Assembly: GCA_030744755.1 (NCBI GenBank)
Contig: JASLPY010000040.1
Location: forward strand, 1-46,519
Length of the DNA: 46,519 bases
DNA from: Kiritimatiellia bacterium
GTDB taxonomy: Bacteria > Verrucomicrobiota > Kiritimatiellia > UBA8416 > JADHWI01
Direction of reading: 5' to 3'
Under the pieces are notes generated by a model. It worked only from the letters and a program-made list of their open reading frames with translations, was not told where the DNA came from and ran no database searches. The translations under genes were made by a program, and so were the position numbers. This document shows, piece by piece, positions 17,077 through 25,068 of this stretch (position 1 is the first letter of the stretch; every line of letters starts with the position of its first letter).

Positions 17077-20000
17077 ATGAAAGCGGGAAGAAGCTTCATA
17101 GCTTTTGCTCTGTTCGCTTTGACCATTCTGCCTCTGTCCGCTGAAACGCCTGGAGATATCTTTACGGCTTCCGGGATTCGACGTGGGCTTTTCGTGCTCA
17201 TGGATGATGATGCGGGTCTGGCTGTTGAACTGGCTACTGCGGAACCGGTCCTTGTGTTTGTGATCGCGCCGGAGGAGAAAGTTGATTCTATACGAGCACA
17301 GATTGTCGGTAATGGCCTGCACGGACGCATCACTGTGTCATCGCAGGAACGTGGCCGGCTTCCGTTGATCGACAACCTTGCGGCTGTCGTTGTGGCGTAC
17401 GAGAACCCTAAACCCGATCGGACCGAATTGATGAGGATTCTGCGTCCCCTGGGCCAGCTGTGCATAGGCAGCGGTGGTAAGTGGGCCGTGACGGAGAAAC
17501 CCAGGCCTGAAGGTATGGATGACTGGCCCCAGTACTTTCACGACGCGGCGATGACCGATCTGTCCGGGGACCTGCTGGCCGGTCCCGCACAAGGCATTCA
17601 ATGGCTTGCCGGTGACAACTCGATCCAGCCGGCCAAGTTAAGCGTTCGTGTTGTTGGCTCGCTGGTCGTTCATGTTGATGAGCGGGGTGTCGTTGCGCGC
17701 GACGCGTACAGCGGTTTGCCCATATGGCGCCGGAGTGATCTCAAGCCGCCGGATTACCTTCGTTACGCGTTCCTGGCCGACGAGCAAAGGCTGTACCTCG
17801 TACCGTACACCGGTGACCGCAATGCAATGCCTTCGCACATGGTGTCGCTTGACCTGCAGACTGGTGAGGACGCCCAGATGTTTTCGCAGGGTGTAAGCCT
17901 TGGCTGGGTCTGCGCCGGAATTTCGCCGGAGGCCAACAAGCAACTGGAGCGAACGGATCGAAAGCAGGCCAGTTCTAATCGGGGCAAGGCGGAGGAATCC
18001 TACCGCAACGTTCAGGCGAGGCTGGCCGGCGGTGTGCTTTTGCAGACGCTGTATGGGGAGATGATAGCAGTCGATGCCTCAACAGGGAAAAGGCTTTGGA
18101 CGAAAACACTGACCGGCAAATCCGAGGTCCATGACCCGCGGCGCGGAACGCGGCGGATGGAGAATCACGTCTGGAATCACCCGATGATACTGGATGGACT
18201 GGTCTATGCGGTTGAAGGTGAGCCCGCACAGTCATGGTCCTATACGCACTGGCCCATGGGAGTGGTTCGTGCCATCCATTGCTACGACCTGAAGAGTGGA
18301 GACGATCAATGGGTTTGGCGTTGGCCTGAATCGCGGGGTGAAGCCCCTGCGGCTTACAACATGACCCCGGCGGGGGAATACCTCGGTCTGATGTTACGAA
18401 CCCGGGTATCCGAGAAATCACCGACGGCGTTTCTTTTTGTGAAGCGTGATGGCACATCGCACAAGTACCTTGATGATACGCCGTATAACGGAGGGTGGGG
18501 AAAGGGTATCGGCGGTGGTCACTCTCACGCCCGGATTCTGTTCGTGAATGGCAAGGTGTGGATCAATGGCACTACCAGGCCGATCGGGGCGATTGACCTG
18601 GACGGGTCCGGTGACAAGGCACAGTGGAACATGAAGTACGCGAAGTTGCCGAGACCGGTGGGCTGCACGGTCACGCGTGCGACGCCCAACTATGTCTTCG
18701 GGTCGCTTACGACCTATTCCCTCAGTGAGGATGCCATACAACATACCAGTGCGGCCCGGGCGGTATGCGATGTCGGGGCGATCCCCGCAGGCGGTATGAC
18801 CTTTATCTCCCCTACCCAGTGTTTCTGCGCGCCCTACCTACCTGGTTTCAAGGCATTTCACCCACGCCCCTTTGCCGGTATGGAGAAGATGATTCGCCTG
18901 GAAAAAGGCGTTGCTGCTCCTGCCCCGAAGACGACAGCGGCAAGCGACTGGCCGATGTACATGGCCAACGCGCGCCGCGGCAACTGGACCGGCGCCAAGC
19001 TGCCGGCCAATCTCGGTCCGCTCTGGACGATCAGGCCTGTAGAAGAAAAGAATGATGACCCGATCGTCGCCGAGTGGCGTGACAACTGGTACACGCAGGG
19101 ACCGGTGACCCCTGTAAGCATTGCCGAAGGTGTGGCGGTCTTCGCACTGGTCGACGCCCAGCAGGTAATCGCGATGAAGCCTTCCGACGGAAAGGTGCTC
19201 TGGCGCAGCACCGTCGACGGACGTGTGGACACATCGCCGACGATACGGGATGGGCTTGTTTACGTCGGAACACGAAACGGCTGGGTCTATGCTCTCAACC
19301 GCGACACGGGTAAGCTGGCCTGGCGCTTCCTTGCGGCTCCGCGTCGAGATCGAATGCTGGCGTTTGGTCAGCTCGAATCTCGATGGCCGCTGCACGGCAG
19401 TGTCCTGGTTGACGATGACGGGGTCTGGGCCATTGCCGGACGGCACAATGATACCGACGCGGGATTGTGGTGGTGGCGGCTCGACCCGGTCACGGGTAAG
19501 CCCCGGGCGTCAGGGCGTCTCGGCAGTGACGGGCTGTCTACCGAGGTAGGCGTGGGCCGTCGGTCGGACGGACGCCAGAGTGGGGCAAACACACCGATTG
19601 TCTCGGACGGCAGGTTAATGCTCCTTGCGGGGATCCACCTCGAGAAACGCGACGGCCAACTGACGGATCGCCCGATGAAGCGGGGTGCCGGCAGTACGGG
19701 TGAACATGCCTGGTGGGCCGACAACTTCAACTACGACATCCTGATCCCGGGCAACCAGGGGCTTGTTTTCGATTACACGCAAATGGGCGGTTACAAGATG
19801 CCCTATTTCGGGTTCACACAGGCACCGGTATACGCCTACAAGGGTAAGAATTTCCTTCACGCCGGAGGCACCACGACCGAGCAGCACCGCGGGGGGGGGC
19901 GTGGTGGCCGGCGCACAGAAGTAACGCGTTTCCGTAAACTTGATGAGATCAGGGAAGTGCCGCATCCCAAACAGGAGAATCGCAAGATGAAGGTCGGCAG

Positions 20001-20295
20001 CGATACTATATGGAAGGCCCCCTACCACGAATCTGATGGCAGAGGGTTAGGTGGCCTCGCCGTTGCCGGTGATGCTGTACTGGTTGGGTTCTCGGTTGAA
20101 AACCGGGACCACTGGCGTGCAAGGGATGAGATGGCGCACAGGTTGCGGGTGTTTGACTATGAGACCGGCAAGAAGCGGCAAGACGACCTGGCACTGCCGG
20201 CGAAACCCGTCCTTCACGGAGTGAGTGCCGGCGACGGTCGTGTTTTCGTGGTGTGCGAGGACGGCACTGTAGTCTGTATGGGGGCGAAGCCCTGA
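17077..20295 (+). CDS. Secreted PQQ-type propeller with N-terminal methyltransferase-like Rossmann segment
   Basis: About 1072 residues; the ATG at 17077 follows GAGAGGGGG and opens a signal peptide ending near L-S-A. Residues about 25-150 resemble a class I methyltransferase (V-L-V-F-V-I-A-P-E-E at strand 2, L-P-L-I-D-N-L-A-A-V-V-V-A at strand 4, L-R-P-L-G-Q-L-C-I-G after it) but lack the glycine-rich SAM loop. Two propeller sections follow, each opened by D-W-P (about 150 and 622), with blades such as V-D-A-S-T-G-K-R-L-W, A-L-N-R-D-T-G-K-L-A-W and F-D-Y-E-T-G-K. It is related in plan to the gene at 8859 but lacks the CBM9/malectin tail. Lies between the two HzsA-like genes on the same strand. 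Cofactor binding is not shown. Confidence 0.8.
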   Translation: MKAGRSFIAFALFALTILPLSAETPGDIFTASGIRRGLFVLMDDDAGLAVELATAEPVLVFVIAPEEKVDSIRAQIVGNGLHGRITVSSQERGRLPLIDNLAAVVVAYENPKPDRTELMRILRPLGQLCIGSGGKWAVTEKPRPEGMDDWPQYFHDAAMTDLSGDLLAGPAQGIQWLAGDNSIQPAKLSVRVVGSLVVHVDERGVVARDAYSGLPIWRRSDLKPPDYLRYAFLADEQRLYLVPYTGDRNAMPSHMVSLDLQTGEDAQMFSQGVSLGWVCAGISPEANKQLERTDRKQASSNRGKAEESYRNVQARLAGGVLLQTLYGEMIAVDASTGKRLWTKTLTGKSEVHDPRRGTRRMENHVWNHPMILDGLVYAVEGEPAQSWSYTHWPMGVVRAIHCYDLKSGDDQWVWRWPESRGEAPAAYNMTPAGEYLGLMLRTRVSEKSPTAFLFVKRDGTSHKYLDDTPYNGGWGKGIGGGHSHARILFVNGKVWINGTTRPIGAIDLDGSGDKAQWNMKYAKLPRPVGCTVTRATPNYVFGSLTTYSLSEDAIQHTSAARAVCDVGAIPAGGMTFISPTQCFCAPYLPGFKAFHPRPFAGMEKMIRLEKGVAAPAPKTTAASDWPMYMANARRGNWTGAKLPANLGPLWTIRPVEEKNDDPIVAEWRDNWYTQGPVTPVSIAEGVAVFALVDAQQVIAMKPSDGKVLWRSTVDGRVDTSPTIRDGLVYVGTRNGWVYALNRDTGKLAWRFLAAPRRDRMLAFGQLESRWPLHGSVLVDDDGVWAIAGRHNDTDAGLWWWRLDPVTGKPRASGRLGSDGLSTEVGVGRRSDGRQSGANTPIVSDGRLMLLAGIHLEKRDGQLTDRPMKRGAGSTGEHAWWADNFNYDILIPGNQGLVFDYTQMGGYKMPYFGFTQAPVYAYKGKNFLHAGGTTTEQHRGGGRGGRRTEVTRFRKLDEIREVPHPKQENRKMKVGSDTIWKAPYHESDGRGLGGLAVAGDAVLVGFSVENRDHWRARDEMAHRLRVFDYETGKKRQDDLALPAKPVLHGVSAGDGRVFVVCEDGTVVCMGAKP

Positions 20296-20633
20296 GCCCT
20301 CGTTGCTTTCCCGCTGCACCCCCATCAGCCTTACCTGATAAACCACAGATAGTGCATGATGCAAACTCTTCATTTGGACTGCGCCGGCAGAGCGAAGCGG
20401 CGACGGCGCTTTGGTCGTGGGGGACCGGGAGAAAAGCGGTGTCGCCGCTTCGCTCTGCCACCGCAGTCCAAAAACGAGACTCGACAGCCTATGGGGGGTG
20501 TCAAGGTCGACAGGATGCGCTAAGATGCCACGATGCGGTTAGCATAGTAATACCCCTATTCTCGGGGTGTGACGTGAGATTGGCGACTCGGGTCGTTGGT
20601 GTAGCTTCAGAATCATGTGAGGTCTATCGAGTT
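20296..20633. other. Spacer holding a palindromic element
   Basis: 338 bases between the second PQQ gene and the second HzsA-like gene. The first part carries the 100-bp palindrome at 20373-20472. The remainder is presumed leader of the next gene, with GAGG about 12 bases before its start. No gene seen. Confidence 0.5.
20373..20472. repeat. 100-bp palindromic MITE-like element
   Basis: Terminal arms 20373-20404 and 20441-20472 are 32 bp each and match in 30 positions (outer end TTTGGACTGCG, inner end GCGAAGCGGCGAC). The pairing continues imperfectly for about 11 more bases (GACGGCGCTTT against GACACCGCTTT). There is no coding capacity. Likely a small non-autonomous or REP-type element. Confidence 0.7.
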
Positions 20634-23606
20634 ATGAGAAAGTTGATGACGGTGGTATGCGTTCTGGTTCTGTCCATTTCTGCTTATGCGGAGCAAACAA
20701 TCTGGTTGAACGACATAAACCTGGACAAGGTTCAGCAGGGATGGGGCAGGGCGAGGAAGAACAAGTCTGTTGATGGTAACTCGATGAGTATCGCCGGAAC
20801 GAAGTTTGAAAAAGGAATAGGCTCCCATTCCATAGGCAACTGGTACCTTGACCTCAAGGGCAAGGGTCTGAACTTCTCCGCGATGGTAGGCATCGATGAT
20901 GAGGCAGGTGCCGGCCGCGGCAGCGTGGTCTTCGAGGTGCACGGCGACGGCAAGGTGCTCTGGAAAAGCCCTGTTATGAAGCAGGGGATGAAACCAGAGA
21001 AAGTTGATGTGCCTCTCAAGGGGGTCAAACTGCTGCGACTGCATATAAGTGACCAGGGAGACTTTGGCCATGATCATGCCGACTGGGTTGAACCCGTGAT
21101 CGTGATGAGTGAAGGCCGGCCCCAGCCCTGCACCCCGCCTCGCGAGATCCTTCCCGAAGATTACGGCTTCGCCCTCCTGACGGAAATGCTGGAACAGCGC
21201 TCAACAAACAAATGGAACAGGGGAAGCCTGAAGAGAGGTTACAATGAAGTTCTCAGCCAGGCCGTGAACAAGGAATCCATGGTCCTGGCGGGTGATGTTA
21301 CACCGGCTGATATTGCTTACCGCAGAACATGGGCGCTCCTTGCGGATATCAAGGCGATGAAAGGTGCACCGGATCTTGATGCCGAACAGGACAGGCTTGA
21401 ATCGCTGCGCGCCGAGGTGACGGATCTCAAGGAGAAGATTACCAGCGCGGGGGGGGGCAAAGCGGTGATAGCTGAGAACAAGGATGCTATCCTGCCGATG
21501 CTGAAGAAAATAGCGGAGGTGCGGCGCCGTATAGCGTTCTCCAATCCGCTCCTGGACGGTTTGGACAAGATTCTGTTCGTTAAGCGCGACCCGATGCCTG
21601 ACAGCGAAGGTCAGGGCGGGCACATGTGTGATCAGTTCTTCGGTCATAATTCTACCCATGGCGGAAATACCAAGGACAGATATGGGCTATTTGTACTCGA
21701 AGAACCGTTCAGCGATAGCCCCAAGGTCAGGAATCTTCTGGAGAAGTCCGTTGTAGAAAACGGTCGGCTCAAGGGGCAGAGCCTGGTGGGCAAGGGCGGG
21801 TTCCTTTCGCCTGACCTGTCGTACGATGCCAGGCAGATTCTCTTTGCGTATTCCGAAGGCTCCGAATCAAAATGGACCACAAACAGTAGTTTTCACGTCT
21901 TTCGCGTGAATGTCGACGGCACGGACCTGGTGCAGCTCACGGATGGCACGGTCAACGACTTTGATCCCTGCTTTCTCCCCAACGGCCGGATTGTCTTCAT
22001 CTCCGAGCGCCGCGGTGGATACGGACGATGTCACGGCCGTCCGGTTCCCAGCTACACGCTTCATTCAATGCTGGATGACGGCAGCGACATTGTAACGCTG
22101 AGTCCGCACGAGACGAACGAGTGGCAGCCGAGCGTTATGAGAGACGGCATGATCCTTTATACGCGCTGGGATTACGTTGATAGAGGGTTCAACCAGGCTC
22201 ATCATCCCTGGATAACCTATCCCGACGGCCGCGATCCGCGTGCTGTCAGCGGCAATACGAGAGAATCACACTCTGCGGCGCCTTTCCTGACCGCCCACCT
22301 GCGTTCAATCCCGGGATCGCACAAGATCCTGTCGACCGCGGCAGCTCACCATGGCGAACAGCGCGGCACAATAATCATGATCGATCCGAAGGTCGAAGAT
22401 AATAACAAGATGGCACAGGTCAAGAGGGTCACTTCGTGCTGGGGTATGCCGGAGACAGAGACCGGATACCACAAGCGTGGCGCGTTTTCGACCGCCTGGC
22501 CGCTCAGCGAAAACTACTATCTCTGCGTTGCGGATCTTCAGCCCGGCTGGCTTCAGAGCAGGGGGCAGATGAGACCAGAACAGACCAACTATGGCATTTA
22601 CCTTCTGGACTGTTTCGGCAACATGGAGCTTCTCTACAAAGATGTCGATGTAAGCTGCCTGGACCCGATCCCCCTGCGTCCCAGGGAGAGACCGCCGGAG
22701 CTGCCGCACCAGACCCTGGTCGGTAAACCGAGGCCAATGAAGGACCGTAAGGATACCGTTGATAAGACCAAGCTTCCGAAAACCGGAAGGATAGGGTTGG
22801 TGAACGTATATGACAGCAGGCATCCACTGCCGGAAGGTGTGGAGATAACGCATCTGAGGATCTTCCAGATTCTTCCGAAGACTACTCCCGGGGCTGACAA
22901 TCCCAACCTGGGGCATGGTGGAAACAAGGGCGCCAAATGGATTCTAGGGACCGTGCCGGTGGAGAAAGACGGAAGCGCCTATTTCGAGGCACCGGTTAAC
23001 AAGCCGATTCTCATGCATGCGGTTGACAAGACGGGAACAGCCGTGCAGGGCATGAGATCAGCGACGTACGTAAAGCCAGGTGAGTTTCTTACCTGCAACG
23101 GATGCCACGAGAAGCGGGGCAGTACACCGAAAATCGCAACAGGAACACCCCTTGCCTTTAAGCGTGCCCCGTCAAAGATCAGGCCGGAACCGTACGAAGG
23201 GACAAGGCCTTTCAGCTATCCCAGGCTGGTTCAGCCGGTGCTTGACGCCAAGTGCGTTGATTGTCACGAGAAGAACAAAGGTAAGCCCAAAGTCATGGAC
23301 CTGGCGCGTGGTGATTTCACGAAGGACCGAAGCAAATGGTACACGTCATACAAGAATCTCCAGAAATATGTGCATATTTACGGTAACGCCGTCTTTACCA
23401 CGGCAAGTACCGTTCCAGGAGAATTCGGTGCCAAGAAATCGCCACTATACCACCTACTGCTGAAGGGCCATCACAAAGTCAAGTTGACCAACGACGAGAT
23501 GATGCGTCTGACATTGTGGATGGACAACAACGGCATGTTCTTCGGGCACGAAGATGGTATCGAGGCGCAGGCGAACGGCGAATTGGTGTGGGCCAGCCTG
23601 GAATAA
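20634..23606 (+). CDS. Secreted HzsA-like c-type cytochrome with NPCBM-like lectin domain and two CxxCH sites
   Basis: About 990 residues. The ATG at 20634 starts a signal peptide (M-R-K-L-M-T-V-V-C-V-L-V-L). Residues 20-150 resemble the NPCBM glycan-binding domain (F-E-K-G-I-G-S-H-S, V-V-F-E-V-H-G-D-G-K-V-L). Residues about 210-305 are charged and helical, partly coiled coil. A PD40-type propeller follows (L-S-P-D-L-S-Y-D-A-R-Q-I-L-F-A-Y, F-L-P-N-G-R-I-V-F-I-S-E-R-R-G-G, L-Y-T-R-W-D-Y-V-D). Haem sites are C-N-G-C-H (C821) and C-V-D-C-H (C874). It parallels the gene at 14005 with one haem motif fewer and a different N-terminal domain. Likely an electron-transfer protein targeted to glycan. 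Its end is followed by an inverted repeat. Confidence 0.8.
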   Translation: MRKLMTVVCVLVLSISAYAEQTIWLNDINLDKVQQGWGRARKNKSVDGNSMSIAGTKFEKGIGSHSIGNWYLDLKGKGLNFSAMVGIDDEAGAGRGSVVFEVHGDGKVLWKSPVMKQGMKPEKVDVPLKGVKLLRLHISDQGDFGHDHADWVEPVIVMSEGRPQPCTPPREILPEDYGFALLTEMLEQRSTNKWNRGSLKRGYNEVLSQAVNKESMVLAGDVTPADIAYRRTWALLADIKAMKGAPDLDAEQDRLESLRAEVTDLKEKITSAGGGKAVIAENKDAILPMLKKIAEVRRRIAFSNPLLDGLDKILFVKRDPMPDSEGQGGHMCDQFFGHNSTHGGNTKDRYGLFVLEEPFSDSPKVRNLLEKSVVENGRLKGQSLVGKGGFLSPDLSYDARQILFAYSEGSESKWTTNSSFHVFRVNVDGTDLVQLTDGTVNDFDPCFLPNGRIVFISERRGGYGRCHGRPVPSYTLHSMLDDGSDIVTLSPHETNEWQPSVMRDGMILYTRWDYVDRGFNQAHHPWITYPDGRDPRAVSGNTRESHSAAPFLTAHLRSIPGSHKILSTAAAHHGEQRGTIIMIDPKVEDNNKMAQVKRVTSCWGMPETETGYHKRGAFSTAWPLSENYYLCVADLQPGWLQSRGQMRPEQTNYGIYLLDCFGNMELLYKDVDVSCLDPIPLRPRERPPELPHQTLVGKPRPMKDRKDTVDKTKLPKTGRIGLVNVYDSRHPLPEGVEITHLRIFQILPKTTPGADNPNLGHGGNKGAKWILGTVPVEKDGSAYFEAPVNKPILMHAVDKTGTAVQGMRSATYVKPGEFLTCNGCHEKRGSTPKIATGTPLAFKRAPSKIRPEPYEGTRPFSYPRLVQPVLDAKCVDCHEKNKGKPKVMDLARGDFTKDRSKWYTSYKNLQKYVHIYGNAVFTTASTVPGEFGAKKSPLYHLLLKGHHKVKLTNDEMMRLTLWMDNNGMFFGHEDGIEAQANGELVWASLE

Positions 23607-23647
23607 TGCGATAGTCCATGATCCCGTTTTCGAACAGAAACCAGTTA

Positions 23648-23734
23648 CTGTTATCCCGAGCTTGTCGAGGGATCTAATGCTCAATCAGCCCACTAAGATC
23701 CTTCGACTCCGCTGCGTTTCGCTCAGGATGACAG
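23648..23734. repeat. Dispersed inverted repeat (TATCCCGAG ... CTCAGGATGACAG)
   Basis: CTGTTATCCCGAGCTTGTCG and the complementary GATCCTTCGACTCC...CTCAGGATGACAG form a loose inverted pair after the HzsA-like gene. This type of sequence is frequent as an intergenic repeat in many uncultured bacteria. A related half motif is at 45889-45925. Confidence 0.6.
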
Positions 23735-23801
23735 GGGATTTACCAAGCTTCTCCCGAATCACTGTGTATAAGACCAGCATCATCCAGGCCAGGGCGTGAG
23801 T

Positions 23802-24857
23802 CTAATCCTTGCGTGACACCTTGTTGTAGCTTCGCAGATCGTCCATCCCCTTTTTCTCGGAATAGGCGACGAGTCCCTCGGGATCTGGATACCCTATAGC
23901 GATGAACAGGATGCCTCTTTCGTGAGGGGGTAGGCCAACCAGCTTTTCGAACTTGCGGTCCAACGTGTCGATCTCGGCCCAGTTCAAAGGGCAGGATGCC
24001 AACCCAACAGTCTCGAGCGCCAGCATGAAGAGCATGGCCGAAAGGCACGCATCCACGTAAATGCTGTGACGGTCCCGTTCGTAGAAATAGGCGGACAGGT
24101 CACCGGTCAACGCACAGATCATGGGGATGTTGTCAGCCAGCCCTACGGCACCAAGAGGTAAATTGGCGACCTCCCTGAGCAGGGGTTCCTCGTCGAAAAT
24201 CCGGTAATGCATGGGCTGACGGTTACAGGAGCTCGGCGAGAATCTTGCCACCTGGAGAGCACGATCCACAAGCTCGCGAGCAACTGGTTTCTGAAGAAAG
24301 GTCCGTACGGATTTCCGCTGGCGTACCAGTTTTAACAGGTCTTCCGGCGAAACGGGTGAACTCACTTCGCCACGGGCATAGGGCACCGACTCGCCCATTT
24401 CCTGTGGCGCAATCCGCATGAACTGGTCGCGGGCCTTGTCAACAAGGGGGTCGTTGCCTACCACATCGAAATACTGGTGCAATACGTCTGTTGCCCAACC
24501 GAATTCCCGCGGCCGGCTATCTGTAGAGCAACCATCCAGGCATCTGGAATAGTAATCGACCGTCTCACCAATGTACTCCCGGGCAAAGATGGCGCGCCTT
24601 TCCGGCTTGATTAAGCCTTTCTCGATGCGGTGCACATTCCTACGGAGAAGAAAGTAGGAGGAATCCTGCTTGAGATGGCTCATGTGGGTGAGCAGTCCCG
24701 CCACCACGGCCCGTTGTTCCCGCCTGAACGCACGTGAAAAGAAGGCGTAGTGAATCGAGGAGAACACACCGGAAAGCGAAAGGACCCTGACCAGCGCACC
24801 TTTCATCTTGCTGTAAGCGATCTTAGCAAAAATCCATCTACGTCCAGTTAGTTTCAT
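23802..24857 (-). CDS. Nitroreductase-family FMN oxidoreductase
   Basis: 351 residues, about 130-150 longer than a classic nitroreductase because of an N-terminal helical extension (1-165) rich in Arg/Lys. The nitroreductase core starts at R-Q-R-K-S-V-R-T-F, the FMN phosphate-binding site, followed by A-R-F-S-P-S-S-C-N-R-Q-P-M-H-Y-R and later A-I-G-Y-P-D. There is no signal peptide, so it is cytoplasmic. Long members like this often sit in polysaccharide loci, but no such genes are adjacent here. The ribosome site is weak. Converges with the HzsA-like gene at 23606 across the repeat. Substrate unknown. Confidence 0.8.
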   Translation of the reverse strand: MKLTGRRWIFAKIAYSKMKGALVRVLSLSGVFSSIHYAFFSRAFRREQRAVVAGLLTHMSHLKQDSSYFLLRRNVHRIEKGLIKPERRAIFAREYIGETVDYYSRCLDGCSTDSRPREFGWATDVLHQYFDVVGNDPLVDKARDQFMRIAPQEMGESVPYARGEVSSPVSPEDLLKLVRQRKSVRTFLQKPVARELVDRALQVARFSPSSCNRQPMHYRIFDEEPLLREVANLPLGAVGLADNIPMICALTGDLSAYFYERDRHSIYVDACLSAMLFMLALETVGLASCPLNWAEIDTLDRKFEKLVGLPPHERGILFIAIGYPDPEGLVAYSEKKGMDDLRSYNKVSRKD

Positions 24858-24971
24858 TCGGCCTGTTCCTGAAAAATTGAGTGCGTTGATCCGCCGACTT
24901 CAGAGCCCGCGCGAGAAGTTACTAACACGAAGGGGTAGGGGTAGGGCAAGTCTGAAGAGAAAGAAGAATTT

Positions 24972-25010
24972 CAACGCCCAACGCCCAACGCTCAACATCC
25001 AACGCCCAAG
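24972..25010. repeat. 7-bp tandem array, unit CAACGCC
   Basis: Five heptamers (CAACGCC, CAACGCC, CAACGCT, CAACATC, CAACGCC) plus CAAG, between the nitroreductase and the beta-helix gene. The consensus is nearly the same as at 31057-31088 and close to 83-110. Confidence 0.75.
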
Positions 25011-25068
25011 TCTGTGGGGAAGCGGCCCGTAGGGATGGGTCGCCCACAATGCCGGAGATGGCGGTGCT

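Noticed and set aside
8859..20295. Alcohol dehydrogenase function for the PQQ-type proteins
   Set aside because: The blades look like the BamB/PQQ_2 type, without the Cys-Cys and Asp pattern of quinoprotein dehydrogenases that I could recognise; cofactor binding is not supported.
14005..23606. Anammox hydrazine synthase operon
   Set aside because: Only alpha-subunit-like proteins are present; there is no beta/gamma subunit or hydrazine dehydrogenase, and the CxxCH count and added lectin domains differ. HzsA-like folds are common in non-anammox PVC bacteria.
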